A stretch of DNA of 64,000 bases. It comes from Melanopsichium pennsylvanicum (lineage: Eukaryota > Basidiomycota > Ustilaginomycetes > Ustilaginales). The position numbers and the translations under genes were made by a program. The notes under the pieces are model-generated. The model was given only the letters and a program-made list of their open reading frames with translations. It was not told where the DNA came from and searched no databases. The DNA is taken from positions 434,001 through 498,000 of the forward strand of contig OAPG01000005.1 of NCBI GenBank assembly GCA_900208305.1. Reading direction: 5' to 3'. Below are positions 29,941 through 40,899 of the stretch, one piece after another; the stretch's first letter is position 1; the number at the start of each line of letters is the position of its first letter.

Positions 29941-30266
29941 TCACAATAGCTGTCACACTTGGCAGTAACAAAATCACATGCAATGGAACAGAGGTCACAT
30001 CACCGATTATCTGTCTACCGCCCTGTCTCTTGTGGCTGGACGCGCAATTGTGTTCGATCGATTTGAATCAGCACAGCCTCAACGTATGGCCAAAATAAAG
30101 CCAGACCAAACGCAAGAGGAAAGACATGGAATTCTCACAAAAGAAAGATTACAAACCTGAGAGACAAGAAAGTGAGCATTTTTAAGCAGAGAATGGCCGA
30201 AATCCGAACGCATCGAGAGAAAGTCATGTTCGATCGGCCAAACCGATGGATTTAAAACTGTGGAGT
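29941..30266. other. Convergent 3' flanks of MRP4 and the STE6-like gene
   Basis: The 326 bp between two convergent stop codons contain only short frames and A-rich patches; I see no gene. Confidence 0.4.
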
Positions 30267-33200
30267 CTATCCGGTCCACTCGCCACCTCGTGTGAGCGAA
30301 GCAAAGTACCCTCCAGCAGTGGCAACAAGAGCGTTATAACTACCCTGCTCGGCGACACGGCCTTCTTTGAGCACGAGGATGCGGTCACACTTGCGCATCA
30401 TCTCGAGGTTGTGCGTGATGACGAGCGTCGTCATGCGTCTTTTGCGCACCTCGGCGTTGGGAGAGAGGAGCGTTTCGACAATTAGCTGTTGATTTGTAAC
30501 GTCCAGTGCTGAAGTGCATTCGTCGAGGATCAGGATGGGAGCACGGACGCGCATGAGCGCTCTTGCAATGGCCAAACGTTGTGCTTGACCACCAGAGAGC
30601 TTGCATCCTGCCCCGCCGCCGACAATTGTATTGTAACCAGACGGCAGAGACTCGATAAAGGAATGAGCATTTGCGGCTCGTGCAGATTGTTTCACCAAGG
30701 CCATCTCGGCCTCCGCCATCTCAGTGTCGCGTTGCTTGATGTGGACGGGAGCCTCTTCGTAGATCTTTGAGTTAGCACCGTACGCGATGTTGTCAGCGAT
30801 CGACATGTCGAATAAGCTTGGATTTTGACCAACGACGCTGATGTGTTCGCGTAGCCACGATGTGGAGAGTTCAGAGATGGGTGTGCCATCAATCAGTATC
30901 GAACCAGAGCTTGGCTCGTAAAGCCTTTGCAGCAGAGCCGCGATCGTACTCTTGCCACACCCGGATCCACCTACAATAGCGACACACTCGCCCTGTCGTA
31001 CCTCGAGCTGTACGCCTTTGAGAACTTGAACGCTCGCTCGACCATCGTACGAGAAGTCGACATTCTTGAACTCGATGGCACCCTTGATGTCACCTGTGAG
31101 CTGACCGTTGGCTTCGTTTCGGACTACGCTTGGATCGGACAGCTTAAGGAGTCGATCAAGATCGTACAGCGCCTTCATGCTCTTCGACAGACCTGGAAGG
31201 AAAGTCAGCATATGAGCTGCAAACGTCACAGCAAAGATGATGAGATTAAACACTTGCATCATGCGCTTAAGGTCATACTCGCCCGAGATCATGAGCTTGG
31301 CACCCACATAAAAGATGAGCGCCTCTGCGATGTACGTTAGCGCCTCGCTCATTCCGTGACCGAACCCAGAGAAGATTGAAGCACGCATGCCGCATCGCTG
31401 TGCATCCGCAACGGCGAGTCGGTATGTCAGGTCGAACACCATTTCGAGGCCCATGGATCGGATGCTACGAATGTGCGAGACCATGCTGTGAAAGCTTTCG
31501 GACACTGCTTCTCGCTTGAGCTTGTTACGTGCTTCGTAAGAACCGATCACGCGCGATTGGAGGAATGTGGCTGCGAGAAAGACGGGTCCAAAAGCGACAC
31601 CAACAAGCGTCAGCTTCCATCCGACGACCATTGCCCAGACAATGCCGAGGGTGACCATGGACGTGATCAAGCCAAGCTGGCCAATGATCTGTCCGACGAA
31701 GTTACGAGCGTCATCGCCGTCTTTGACAATACTCTGACAGATAAGAGCGGCAGAGTTGTTAGGTTGGTCAAACCACGTCCGATCTTGTGCAATCACATTG
31801 CGATACGAGCAGCTGCGGAGGCGGTACAGCCACTCATCGGCGAGGTACTCCATGAGCAGGTATCGACTGAAAGCAAAGATACCTTCGAGTAGAGCGACCA
31901 GAAGAATGAGGAGGCTCCATTTGAGAACTAGGTCGCTCTGATCTGGCCTACCCATGGTGGACAACAGCTGGGCAAGCAAGTAGGAGAAGATGGGTGTCAA
32001 CGATCCCGCCATCACGCAGAGTAGGATGCCAGCAATTAGCACAGCTCGATTGGGAATCGTCCGCCACATGATGCTCCATACTTGACGAGTCGTTGGTCTG
32101 ACTGATTGAGAAGCATCGCTCACTTCTTCTACAGCTACCTGGCTAGTCTTTCTCAGGCCTACATCATTGGTGTTGTTTTGCTCTGGAGCTGTGTCCCACC
32201 GCTTTCTCTCCACTGCGACGTTTCCAGCGCGGCGATTACTTGCAGTTGACCCCGTTGCTTTTAGAGCTTCAGCATCCTCATAATAGGTGTTCATCGCTTG
32301 CCTCTCGGCAAGGCGTAGAGGTTTGAGATGCGAAGGAGCGTTCTCAAGCTTTTGCGAGATGATCAAAGACAAGTGCTCCGGGAGGAGTCCTCCTTCGCGT
32401 TCCCATCCCAGCAAAGACTTGTGCTTCAACCGACGTCGTCTCGCGTAGGGCTCATCGTGAATTTCTGCATTTTTGCTTGTGTAATTCAAATCGTCCTCCT
32501 CCTCCGCCGCTTGATGGTGGCTGTGCTTTGGGTCGTCATCGCCTTGACTTTGCTGATGCATGGACATGTTTCTGAAAGGACCGTCTTTCGCTTCAAGATC
32601 CGAACGGTAGCCCTGCTGAACCACGTGACCGTTCTCAAGAAGATAGAGAAAGTCTTCATGCTGAATCTGGGAAAGGTCGTGAGTGATGATGATCGTTGTC
32701 TTCCCCCTGCGCCAACTTTTGATCGCTTCGTGAACGAGATGCCTTGTAGTAGGATCGAGAGCTGACGTCGCCTCATCGAGAATCAGGATCGAAGGGTCTC
32801 GCAACCTCACTCGCGCGATAGCCAATCTTTGTCTCTGACCACCAGACAACGCCGTGCCTTTTGCCCCGAGTACGGTTTCGTAGGCGTCCGGGAGGTCTCG
32901 AACAAATTCGTGGAGCAGTGCTAGCCGACAAGCAGACTCGATCGATTCTCTTGAAACCTTCGGAACGCCAGTGTCAGAAGCAGAGCCTGTGCTGGGATCC
33001 TGCTTGCCAACGAGGCCAAGAGCCACGTTGTCGTGCACGTTCATGTCGAAAATGATAGGATCTTGACTAACCGCACCGATATGCTGCCGACACCAGTGAG
33101 GGTCTAGATACTCGATCGTCTGATCATCGATTTGGATCGTGCCCGCTGTTGGCTCGTACAGCCTGAGCAGCAGATGCGCGATGGTGCTCTTACCGCTGCC

Positions 33201-34787
33201 ACTTCCTCCAACGACATACGTCATCTCTGCAGGTGGAAAGTAAAGATCGACATTATTCAACACACGCGCATCTGGCCGCGAAGGATAGCTGAATGTAACG
33301 CCTCTCAGATGTACTTCGCCTTGACAGGTCGCTGGTGCGATTCGACGTAGGCCAACAACAGAACGTTTGGTAGCGCGTGAGCTGTGTGGCATGGGCGTGG
33401 CTCGATAAGTAAACTTATCCGGGCTGGTGATACCTGGAGAAGGTGTGGTGGGAATGTCCTCGATCGACATGGGTATAGCTTTTGCACGGCGCAAATCATA
33501 CTCGAGACTTTCGAGCATGGAAGCTGGTGCCAAATCGCTGTCGCTTGCTGGTGATGTAGGGCTGCTCAGACAAGCACTCAGTGGAGTTTTGTCATCGCTG
33601 TAGTCTGAGGATCGAACAGAGCTGGACGAGTGTGAATCTTGTAGATTTTTGTGGCTCGAGTGGGTGCTGTTGGAGGAATTGATGAGATCAATGAGGTTTG
33701 CCGCGCCAATCTTGCCTTTGTCGATGTAGGAAAGGGCTTGAACGATTTCGTTGATCGTGGATGTGACGAGGAGGCTGGACATGAAGACCGTCATGACCTC
33801 CCCTGGACTGATCTTTCCCTTGGAGATAAGATGGCTGCCGAACCAGAACCCTTGGACAAAGGTCGCAAAGACGAGTGCACTAGTGAAGCCGAACCGGACA
33901 GCCCACCATAGCAGCATCCGACGATATGACTTGCAGCCGCTCTTGAGTTCTTCTTGCATTCGGTTGTTTTCCCGCTTCTGTGCATTGAAAGCTTTGACAG
34001 TGTTGATCGCGTCCACGACACGCTCGACCATTGACGTCGCCTGCGAAGTGCTAATCCTCTCCCTCTGTAACCACGGAGCTGCACCAATCTCGGTAACGAT
34101 CGTCATCACCAGCACTGCTGGCACTGAAGCTAGAATCACTAGTGTCAAGCTCCAACTCGTAGCGAGCGCAAGCACTAAATTGGCTACCGCTGTCGTGATA
34201 TGCTGGACCACGTCTCCAGTCTCCCTCGAAATCGCGACCCTTATGTCATCGCACTCCCTCGCGACCTTTGTCATCAATCCTGCTGGCGAGATCTCCACCG
34301 CATCCCCGTCGTGATCTTCTCGGTTTGAGTTTTGGGTGAGTCCCATCCCGGCATCATACCAAGCCATCTTCTTGCTCATGACGCTAGAAAAAACTACACA
34401 TCGCACTCTCGCCGCCGTACGTTCTCCTAAACAGATCCATGCAGAAACTGAGACGGTGCTGATAAAGAAGGTGGCTGCAGCAAGTGCTAGAAGAAGGTAG
34501 ACGGAGGAGACGATCTTTTGGAGGAAGTGATTGTTGACGGTCGAGGGAATGGTATGAGGGGGTGCGGATGAGAGGTTAAATGTTGTAAATGCATCAAAGG
34601 CTTTGCCGACTACTTTTGACATACCCATTGGGATCATGCCAGCCGTAATGGAGCACAGTAGTGCTGGCATCAGCAGAAGTACGACATCACGGGCGGTGAG
34701 AAAGCTAAAGATGAGTTTGATGGCTGGTTTAGTTCGTGATGGTTTGAACGGTGCTGAAGCACGCTTGGACAGATTCTCTTTCGACAT
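30267..34787 (-). CDS. STE6: Full-length ABC exporter, STE6-like (a-factor type pheromone transporter)
   Basis: The intronless 1506-residue protein has the TMD-NBD-TMD-NBD order of ABCB transporters. NBD1 has Walker A GGSGSGKST (about residue 530), signature LSGGQRQRLAIAR (about 645), Walker B ILILDEATSAL and an H-loop ITHD. NBD2 has GGSGCGKST (about 1277), LSGGQAQRLAIAR (about 1400), ILILDECTSAL and ITHN. All catalytic residues are present in both halves. A Ser-rich linker lies before NBD1 (about 385-495) and a charged linker between the halves. Ste6-type pumps export farnesylated pheromones at the plasma membrane. The promoter carries two perfect pheromone response elements, which supports this over a general multidrug role. 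Substrate remains inferred. Confidence 0.88.
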   Translation of the reverse strand: MSKENLSKRASAPFKPSRTKPAIKLIFSFLTARDVVLLLMPALLCSITAGMIPMGMSKVVGKAFDAFTTFNLSSAPPHTIPSTVNNHFLQKIVSSVYLLLALAAATFFISTVSVSAWICLGERTAARVRCVVFSSVMSKKMAWYDAGMGLTQNSNREDHDGDAVEISPAGLMTKVARECDDIRVAISRETGDVVQHITTAVANLVLALATSWSLTLVILASVPAVLVMTIVTEIGAAPWLQRERISTSQATSMVERVVDAINTVKAFNAQKRENNRMQEELKSGCKSYRRMLLWWAVRFGFTSALVFATFVQGFWFGSHLISKGKISPGEVMTVFMSSLLVTSTINEIVQALSYIDKGKIGAANLIDLINSSNSTHSSHKNLQDSHSSSSVRSSDYSDDKTPLSACLSSPTSPASDSDLAPASMLESLEYDLRRAKAIPMSIEDIPTTPSPGITSPDKFTYRATPMPHSSRATKRSVVGLRRIAPATCQGEVHLRGVTFSYPSRPDARVLNNVDLYFPPAEMTYVVGGSGSGKSTIAHLLLRLYEPTAGTIQIDDQTIEYLDPHWCRQHIGAVSQDPIIFDMNVHDNVALGLVGKQDPSTGSASDTGVPKVSRESIESACRLALLHEFVRDLPDAYETVLGAKGTALSGGQRQRLAIARVRLRDPSILILDEATSALDPTTRHLVHEAIKSWRRGKTTIIITHDLSQIQHEDFLYLLENGHVVQQGYRSDLEAKDGPFRNMSMHQQSQGDDDPKHSHHQAAEEEDDLNYTSKNAEIHDEPYARRRRLKHKSLLGWEREGGLLPEHLSLIISQKLENAPSHLKPLRLAERQAMNTYYEDAEALKATGSTASNRRAGNVAVERKRWDTAPEQNNTNDVGLRKTSQVAVEEVSDASQSVRPTTRQVWSIMWRTIPNRAVLIAGILLCVMAGSLTPIFSYLLAQLLSTMGRPDQSDLVLKWSLLILLVALLEGIFAFSRYLLMEYLADEWLYRLRSCSYRNVIAQDRTWFDQPNNSAALICQSIVKDGDDARNFVGQIIGQLGLITSMVTLGIVWAMVVGWKLTLVGVAFGPVFLAATFLQSRVIGSYEARNKLKREAVSESFHSMVSHIRSIRSMGLEMVFDLTYRLAVADAQRCGMRASIFSGFGHGMSEALTYIAEALIFYVGAKLMISGEYDLKRMMQVFNLIIFAVTFAAHMLTFLPGLSKSMKALYDLDRLLKLSDPSVVRNEANGQLTGDIKGAIEFKNVDFSYDGRASVQVLKGVQLEVRQGECVAIVGGSGCGKSTIAALLQRLYEPSSGSILIDGTPISELSTSWLREHISVVGQNPSLFDMSIADNIAYGANSKIYEEAPVHIKQRDTEMAEAEMALVKQSARAANAHSFIESLPSGYNTIVGGGAGCKLSGGQAQRLAIARALMRVRAPILILDECTSALDVTNQQLIVETLLSPNAEVRKRRMTTLVITHNLEMMRKCDRILVLKEGRVAEQGSYNALVATAGGYFASLTRGGEWTG

Positions 34788-35183
34788 GATGACTGGATGC
34801 TCAAGCTTTCCTCAAGCTGAGATGGGAGAATTTCGAGACTGTTGGGTGGGAGATGGCAGAGACAGCTCAAAGGCGCTGGGTCGAATACAGCAAGTGCTTT
34901 CGATCGCTTGCCATTTGGCAGAGTCGATTGTGAAGGAGGCTATTGTCGGGGGATGGAGTTATGGTGGCGAAGAAGCAACTCTGTCGCAGTTATCCCGTCA
35001 CTACTCTACATATTTGCTGACGAACTTATAGACAGGGCTCTGTTTCAGCATAGATAGTCGGACACGCGCAAATTGAGGCCTCTCGTCGAGCCGGACAAGA
35101 CCTTGCGACGAGAGAAGTGCATTCATTCATCCCAAAGAAGGTCATCCGAAACAGTCTTGATTGTTCTTGATCGACCTCTTGCT

Positions 35184-35192
35184 ACCCTTTGT
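35184..35192 (-). promoter_or_regulatory. Near-match pheromone response element
   Basis: ACCCTTTGT on the plus strand is ACAAAGGGT on the minus strand, one mismatch from the Prf1 site ACAAAGGGA. It lies about 400 bp before the STE6 start and 95 bp from the first perfect site. Confidence 0.35.
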
Positions 35193-35286
35193 AGTCTTAA
35201 CGCGAAGTGTGGGAATCTCTAAAGTCAACGGCGTTCTCTGTTGGATTCACGAGGCAGGAGAGAAGTAATGAATTGTAGATGATGGA

Positions 35287-35295
35287 ACAAAGGGA
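35287..35295 (+). promoter_or_regulatory. Pheromone response element ACAAAGGGA
   Basis: A perfect 9/9 match to the element bound by the HMG-box factor Prf1 in Ustilago. It lies 500 bp upstream of the STE6 ATG. I found only two exact copies in this window, both in this promoter. Confidence 0.7.
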
Positions 35296-35391
35296 CTTGG
35301 ACTAATTAAAGTTTCTCGTTTCCTTCGCCCACGTCACTACAACGCCAGTCAAAAAGGCCAACCCAAGCTTGGTTTTTCCCACAGAGGCACT

Positions 35392-35400
35392 TCCCTTTGT
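35392..35400 (-). promoter_or_regulatory. Pheromone response element, inverted copy
   Basis: TCCCTTTGT on the plus strand is a perfect ACAAAGGGA on the minus strand, 97 bp beyond the first element and 605 bp upstream of the STE6 ATG. Paired elements in opposite orientation fit cooperative Prf1 binding. Confidence 0.7.
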
Positions 35401-36491
35401 GTCAAACAACGCACCAGTTGTCTCGCGTGAAAATGAAAGAACGCGTTTGCCCGATCGCATTCAATCCCCAATTCCGATCGCGTCTTTTATTTTTCGATAA
35501 GTTGACAATGTTATGCCGAGAAAAAAAAATAATTGTTGAGAAAAGTTCAAAGAAGGACTGAGCGATGATCGCTTAAACCAACAGAAGAGCGTTAGTGAGG
35601 TAAATAACAACCGGAATATCGGACAACGATACTCCGAGCAATGAGCAATTAGCCGGAACTTAAAATTTGGTGTTCAGGTTGATTTGAGAGACTGCGTTCA
35701 CAAAAGGGGCAACAGGCAAGGGGAAGGATTCGGGAGGTCGTAAAAGTCGTGCCGAGCCGCGCAGAGGTAAGGATTTGCTTGGGTTCGCACGAGACTCCTT
35801 GCTGCTCGGAATCAGAGAATAACGCGCCTTGAATTGGGTGAAGTCCTTCGAAATCTGGACATGATATTCGGAGTTCATGGATGTTACGCTGGGAAGGCTG
35901 AAAGTTTATTTTCACCCCTCACTTGGCAACGCCGAGGTGCATGACGAGGCGCTGTAACCACGCTGTGCAAACTCTACAGTCGGAAGCATTGTGTGTTTGA
36001 CGAGGCTGTGGGATGAAAAGCAAGAGAAGGTGGCAAACATCACAACCATGACATGCCCAGACGCAGGGTGTGGCACATGGTAGTGAGTTTAGTTTTCATA
36101 ACTACGCGCCACTAAGCGCCAAAAAGAAATTCCGAGATGTAAAAGTCTTTGCTTAGGCTGCAGCGCCCTCCGAGCTCCAAGCAACTGTATGCACTGTAGA
36201 TACAGTATAAGCATTGCAGGCGGCGCGCAGTATGGAGGCATGATTCGGACACCGAACCGTTGCACTGTTTTCCTAGGTTACCGCGGCATTATATTATAAA
36301 TTTACAGTACAGATTGCTACGGCGAAAGGTTCGTTGCAGATCTTCCTGCTAGTCACCACGGTCAACTCTGGGTTTGCGGTATGTCCATGTTGGCAGCGAT
36401 GCTTTTTCCTTTGGCGTGCTTGCATCTGCTACTGTACATTGCGCCAACATGCTGTTGATTTGGAACGCAGAACCGACTCGGAGAATTCAAC

Positions 36492-37082
36492 TCACGGACA
36501 CAACTTATTTACAATATATCGCCCTTGCATGACTTCCCCGACAAGCCTCAAACCCAGTATATCGGGCAGGATCATCTCCTTGCGCCCGTGAATCGCCGAC
36601 GGACATGTAGACAATACATCTGATAGCTCGGGCTGCTTTGATAGCACCGACTCGGCCCCGGATTGAGTTGCGAGCAATGATACCCACAGTAGCGGTTGCA
36701 CGGAGAAGGAATCATGTTCATGCCTTCTTTCTGGGTCGACATATGTCAACATTAAAGTGTATTGATAGGGCGTGATCATGTTATTATCCACACATCTATT
36801 TTGGGTCCAGGAGACTGCCAAGCCCGACGGAAACGTCGGATACGTTTGTTGCCGAGCTTCATTCATCTTCAAGTGCGAATGTAGTGATCCGTTCCGAGTT
36901 CTACCTACGAGCGCTACGTTGCGCCGGTTTGCTTCAAAAGAAATACCAGCGCTGGGATCTTTCAACGTGACGGTCTTGTGACAACTGCAAGCCGAAGAAT
37001 GTCGTTGAAGCTTGTGAAAGAAGCTCTGTTGAATTGGAAAAGTATGGTTCGTCTGAAAGTTCACACCGTGAGATCCTGCCAA
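36492..37082 (-). CDS. Hypothetical 196-codon frame, unrecognised
   Basis: This is the longest frame between STE6 and the cyclin gene. Its C-terminal two thirds (for example PYQYTLMLTYVDPERRHEHD, SVQPLLWVSLLATQSGAESV) has a protein-like composition, but there is no signal peptide at the first ATG and no motif I know. Codon use is less biased than in neighbouring genes. A missing upstream exon is possible. It may be a chance frame. Confidence 0.22.
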   Translation of the reverse strand: MAGSHGVNFQTNHTFPIQQSFFHKLQRHSSACSCHKTVTLKDPSAGISFEANRRNVALVGRTRNGSLHSHLKMNEARQQTYPTFPSGLAVSWTQNRCVDNNMITPYQYTLMLTYVDPERRHEHDSFSVQPLLWVSLLATQSGAESVLSKQPELSDVLSTCPSAIHGRKEMILPDILGLRLVGEVMQGRYIVNKLCP

Positions 37083-38967
37083 AAAAACACAGGACCGCTC
37101 GCGTGCAAGCTGTGGTGCGGAAGATGCTCGAGAGTAATGTATTCTGGCTTCGCTGAACCCGACCTAGCAAGCGCTGATGTTGCACGATCATTCGGAGATG
37201 TATGAGGTCAGAAGCCGTTGTTCAATCAGCCGGGCGAAGATGCGGACATGAGATGGATGCAGCTAGCAGTGCGACAGAACATCTTTTAATGGAAGTCTTT
37301 TCAACTTTGGAAAGTTCGTTCTTAGGAAGGCTGTCGTGAGTCAACAATTGGGTTGCGGTGAACCTACCCGGCCAGCTATGCTTGAAACCCTCCAAGACGC
37401 AGAAGTCAACACCTTACCGACCCCTGAAAATCGAATGGCCGACTAGTCGATTCAGGTAAAGATGCCTGATTGATTGCAGCTATCGAGAATGTCAGCTGAA
37501 AGCATCGTAGGTGAAGATGTTCAAGAAGAAGCTTAGGTTCAGCTATGAGTTGAGTCATCTCGGCTCCAACAAGGAAGGCGAGTTAAGCACTAAATCTGTG
37601 TTCCCCACAACCAGAAGAAAAGGAAGAACACAGCTTTGACTTGGCAGTTGCGGACTAGTCAAGTGAGGTTGCCCCGCCTTTTGATGCAACGCGTGGTCGT
37701 TCAGTAAGACAGTTAGTAGGCATACAATGTACAGTAAAATGTTGGGAAAGGGCTTGGCAATATTGGAAGTGCTCAAAAGATGTAGGGGGTTTTTTGAGCG
37801 GCGCACCACAGTACCTAGCGGCAAACGTTGAGGAACTCACCACATAATCGAAAACGTCAGCGTCGGGCTCAGTAAACACACCTCAGCCTCTTCCTTTTCA
37901 AGGTATCCTGAAAAGAATCGAGTGATTTACAACTAGCGACTTACAGTTCGCGAGCAAGCTCGCCTGTGAATATATCAATTTGATCACTCATTGGAGCTAT
38001 CCTCGAGCTCGCATAACGGAATGCAGTAACGATGGCGTTTAGACTTGCGAGTCCACAATTCGCGCAAGGTGTCTGATGTGGCTTGTTTTCATGCCATGCT
38101 TGAAAAAGAGAACAAAAAACAAAAGAGGTGCTCCTTTTGGAGGGGCGAGGTTATGTGCAGTACTGTAAGGGGTTTGAATTCAGAGGGAAGTGATAATGCG
38201 GGTCGGCGTTCGGTGACCCAATAGAATGGATCCGTATGCCAAATCAGACTCCAGATCTCTGTGCATGGTACAGTAAATTTTACAGTGTGCGCTGTGAGCT
38301 CGCCCCAATCTTCCCCCTTGTCCACAACTGTGGGAGCGGCGCCGCTCAACTCCGTGAGTTCTGAGATCAGCTTCGTGAACACACCAACTCCTACCACTGT
38401 GCCTGATTCATCCTCACCACTGCACGAGTGGCGATGGGATCAACCCCTGATTTCTTTTGTTTCCCACGATCTCTTCACAGTTCCGAAATCAGACCCCGAC
38501 AAATCACCGCCTAATAGCGCCCTGATTCAATCTCAGCTGGGAAGATTCATACTTGTCATCGTATTGATTGATTCCATTGCGCTGGCATGAGTCGATCGAC
38601 AGCCAAGCACGAACCCGAATGAGTAGCTCAAGTTCGACACGCACAAGCTACACTTTACGAGAATTGATGATAGGAATCGCCTTTGTATGATTGACTGTAC
38701 CAACGATTGGAGAGGCTACTAGGCTAGTAGACTGTGAAGTTCTGGGTCGGGTATCTATTTTCGCGAGTGGACCTAGAGCTGTAAGGTCAAAAGAGGTCTT
38801 GAATGAAGAAAGAATCTAGAAATGAAATGAAAGATGCTAAAATGATTGTAGAAGAATGAGAAGTGACAAGAAAGTCTGCCGGAGCATCCCCCAGGGCCGA
38901 CAAGACAATCTGTTGGAGAAAAGATGCAATGCTAATTATGCGAAGAAGGAATGTAGGATTGGAGAAT

Positions 38968-40496
38968 CTAAGATCTCCAGGAGTTATAAGGATGCAAGTA
39001 TGGGTCGATCGCCGGGGCAGCTGCGTGGTAACCGGTAGTGGAGGGCAGCTTGTATGCCACGGTTGAGGTGGGACTAAGGTCGCCCCCGTTGACCTTGGCA
39101 TGTACACCATAATAGTGCCTTGCTTCATCCCATTGAGCTCCGTCAATGTCAGAGGGAGGTGTATCGGGAGTGGTGCGACCGCTCATGATCGACCTGCTTG
39201 CGTACGGCGAGGGTGTGGCTGAAGTAGCGTTCGAGGGCGCGTACGACATGCTCGAGCAAATCGATGACGAAGCGGGGGAATTGGCATAGAACGACGAGCT
39301 GCTGGACGAGGACGACAGGGGCATAGAGTGGACTGGAGTGGTGTAAGGTCTGCAGCGTTCGCGAGTGTTGTTAATGAACGGGTGGATGAAGCTAGGTGCT
39401 GTGGCAGACCGCTCCTGGCGGTGGCTTGCACTTTTGACCATCGCAGTCGCCGTAGGCATAGCAGCGGTGCTGGGCACGCGGCCGGTGGAAGCCGAAGTAG
39501 AAACAGCGTAACCGCCGATGCTGGCCCTGGAGCTGAACGAGTGAGAAACACTGCTCTGTCTCGAGTGTCTTCCGCTCGCAACACGCATCGGCCCGGCATG
39601 GCTGTCGAGGCTTGGCGACGAAAAGCCACTTGATTCGAGCGCCGGTGTGGGGGGAGCAGAGCTCTTGGCGCTCGAGACACTCTCGCTACGCTCACGAGGA
39701 GCATCATTCAGAGAGCCCATGTCCATGCTGCTTCTCCTCGACATGAGTTCCAGGATCCTGCGGACGATGAGGTCGATGCGACCACCATCACAGTCCTGTT
39801 CGAGTTCGTATGTGAACATCTCAAGGTCTTCGTGACTGACGTTGACCTTGTAGCCGAGGTAGCCAAAGAGTTCGCGCTCCATCTGGTTGATCTCGCGAAG
39901 GCTAAAGAGGCCTTGGCCTACGATGGTCCAAGACTTATTGGAGTAGGTGTCATCGCAGCTCGACTTGGAGGCGATCATCAGAGCCGAAATGAAGAGGCGG
40001 TGGCCCGAAGAGCCACGGGCGGCGGGGAAACGGATCTTAAGTCGCAATAAGAGGTGCAGGGCTTGAAAGGTGACAGCCTCAGGAAGGCGGGTTCGGTAGA
40101 GCGCGTAAGCAATGAACTCGGACAGGCGGGGGGCAGGAGCACCGTTCGAGGTGGAGAAGGATGCTGAAGCCGAGGCCGAGTCGATAGGGCAGGCAAAGAG
40201 GTACAAGATGAATCTTTCACATAGCTCCGATGTTTCTATGATAACGGCAACAAGAATGTGACGATGTGACAAGATCAGTCAAGGATGCTTTGAAAAGGAA
40301 GCGCTTATGCCTTGAGTGATGACAAGGGCGACTTACCTCGATAACCATAGAAGCGATCCTGCTGAGTAGGTTTCGATGATGAGGCCTTGCTGAAAGACGA
40401 AGTAGGAGGCTTGACAGCTGAAGACGACTCGGTAGCCATATTGGACTGGTGGCGGTGGGCGGCCTTGGTGAAATTGCAAGCTACAGTGGCGGCCAT
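38968..40496 (-). CDS. Pcl-type cyclin (partner of a Pho85/Cdk5-like kinase)
   Basis: Two exons, 40496-40337 and 40235-38968, with donor GTAAGT and acceptor ATAG, give 475 residues. The N-terminus holds QQDRFYGYRE; the cyclin box spans about residues 55-175: ETSELCERFILYLFAC, LSEFIAYALYRTRLPEAV, TFQALHLLLRLKIRFP, GHRLFISALMIASKSSCDD, NKSWTIVGQGLFSLREINQM and ERELFGYLGYKVNVS. This is the Pcl1/Pcl2 class. The remaining 300 residues are Ser-rich and disordered, with many SP/TP sites likely phosphorylated. U. maydis has a Pcl cyclin, Pcl12, needed for polar growth of the infectious filament; this could be its orthologue, but I cannot prove which Pcl it is. Very long upstream region, see next entries. 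Confidence 0.88.
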
Positions 40497-40899
40497 GTTG
40501 TTATTGTGTCTGATGAGAAGTGTTCGGGTCAGAGGCCAATGGATGGTAAGGCCTTGAGAATATCACAGCTGAAAGTAGTAGGCAATGGAGACTGCTGTGC
40601 ACATTTAGGACCGGGCAAAGCTAATGGATGTGAAGCGATGCTACAGAGATGCGAATGGAGTTCTGAGTGATGGAAGGCGCAAGAGAGCGGACCTGTATGT
40701 AGACCGGGAGATGCTGGTGCGGGGCGAATGCTTTTGGTGCGGATGCCGGTCAGTCTTATAAATCAAAAGGCGGGTCGGCGAGGAGGATGCTTTTTATGAA
40801 CCGAGATGAGAAGAGGCGTCGAAGGTGCAATCAGGAGCAGTAATGCCCACTATATGATAGTGAAGCTGAAAGTGCAGGTGCTATGATTGGAAATGGTGT

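Larger units (their letters stand above)
34788..38967. other. 4.2 kb region: STE6 promoter and otherwise no convincing gene
   Basis: The left 600 bp are the STE6 promoter with pheromone response elements. Beyond that the sequence is gene-poor up to the 3' end of the cyclin gene. It contains a cluster of TACAGTA-type motifs at 36201, 36303, 37730, 38161 and 38269, and one 196-codon leftward frame listed separately. Confidence 0.4.
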
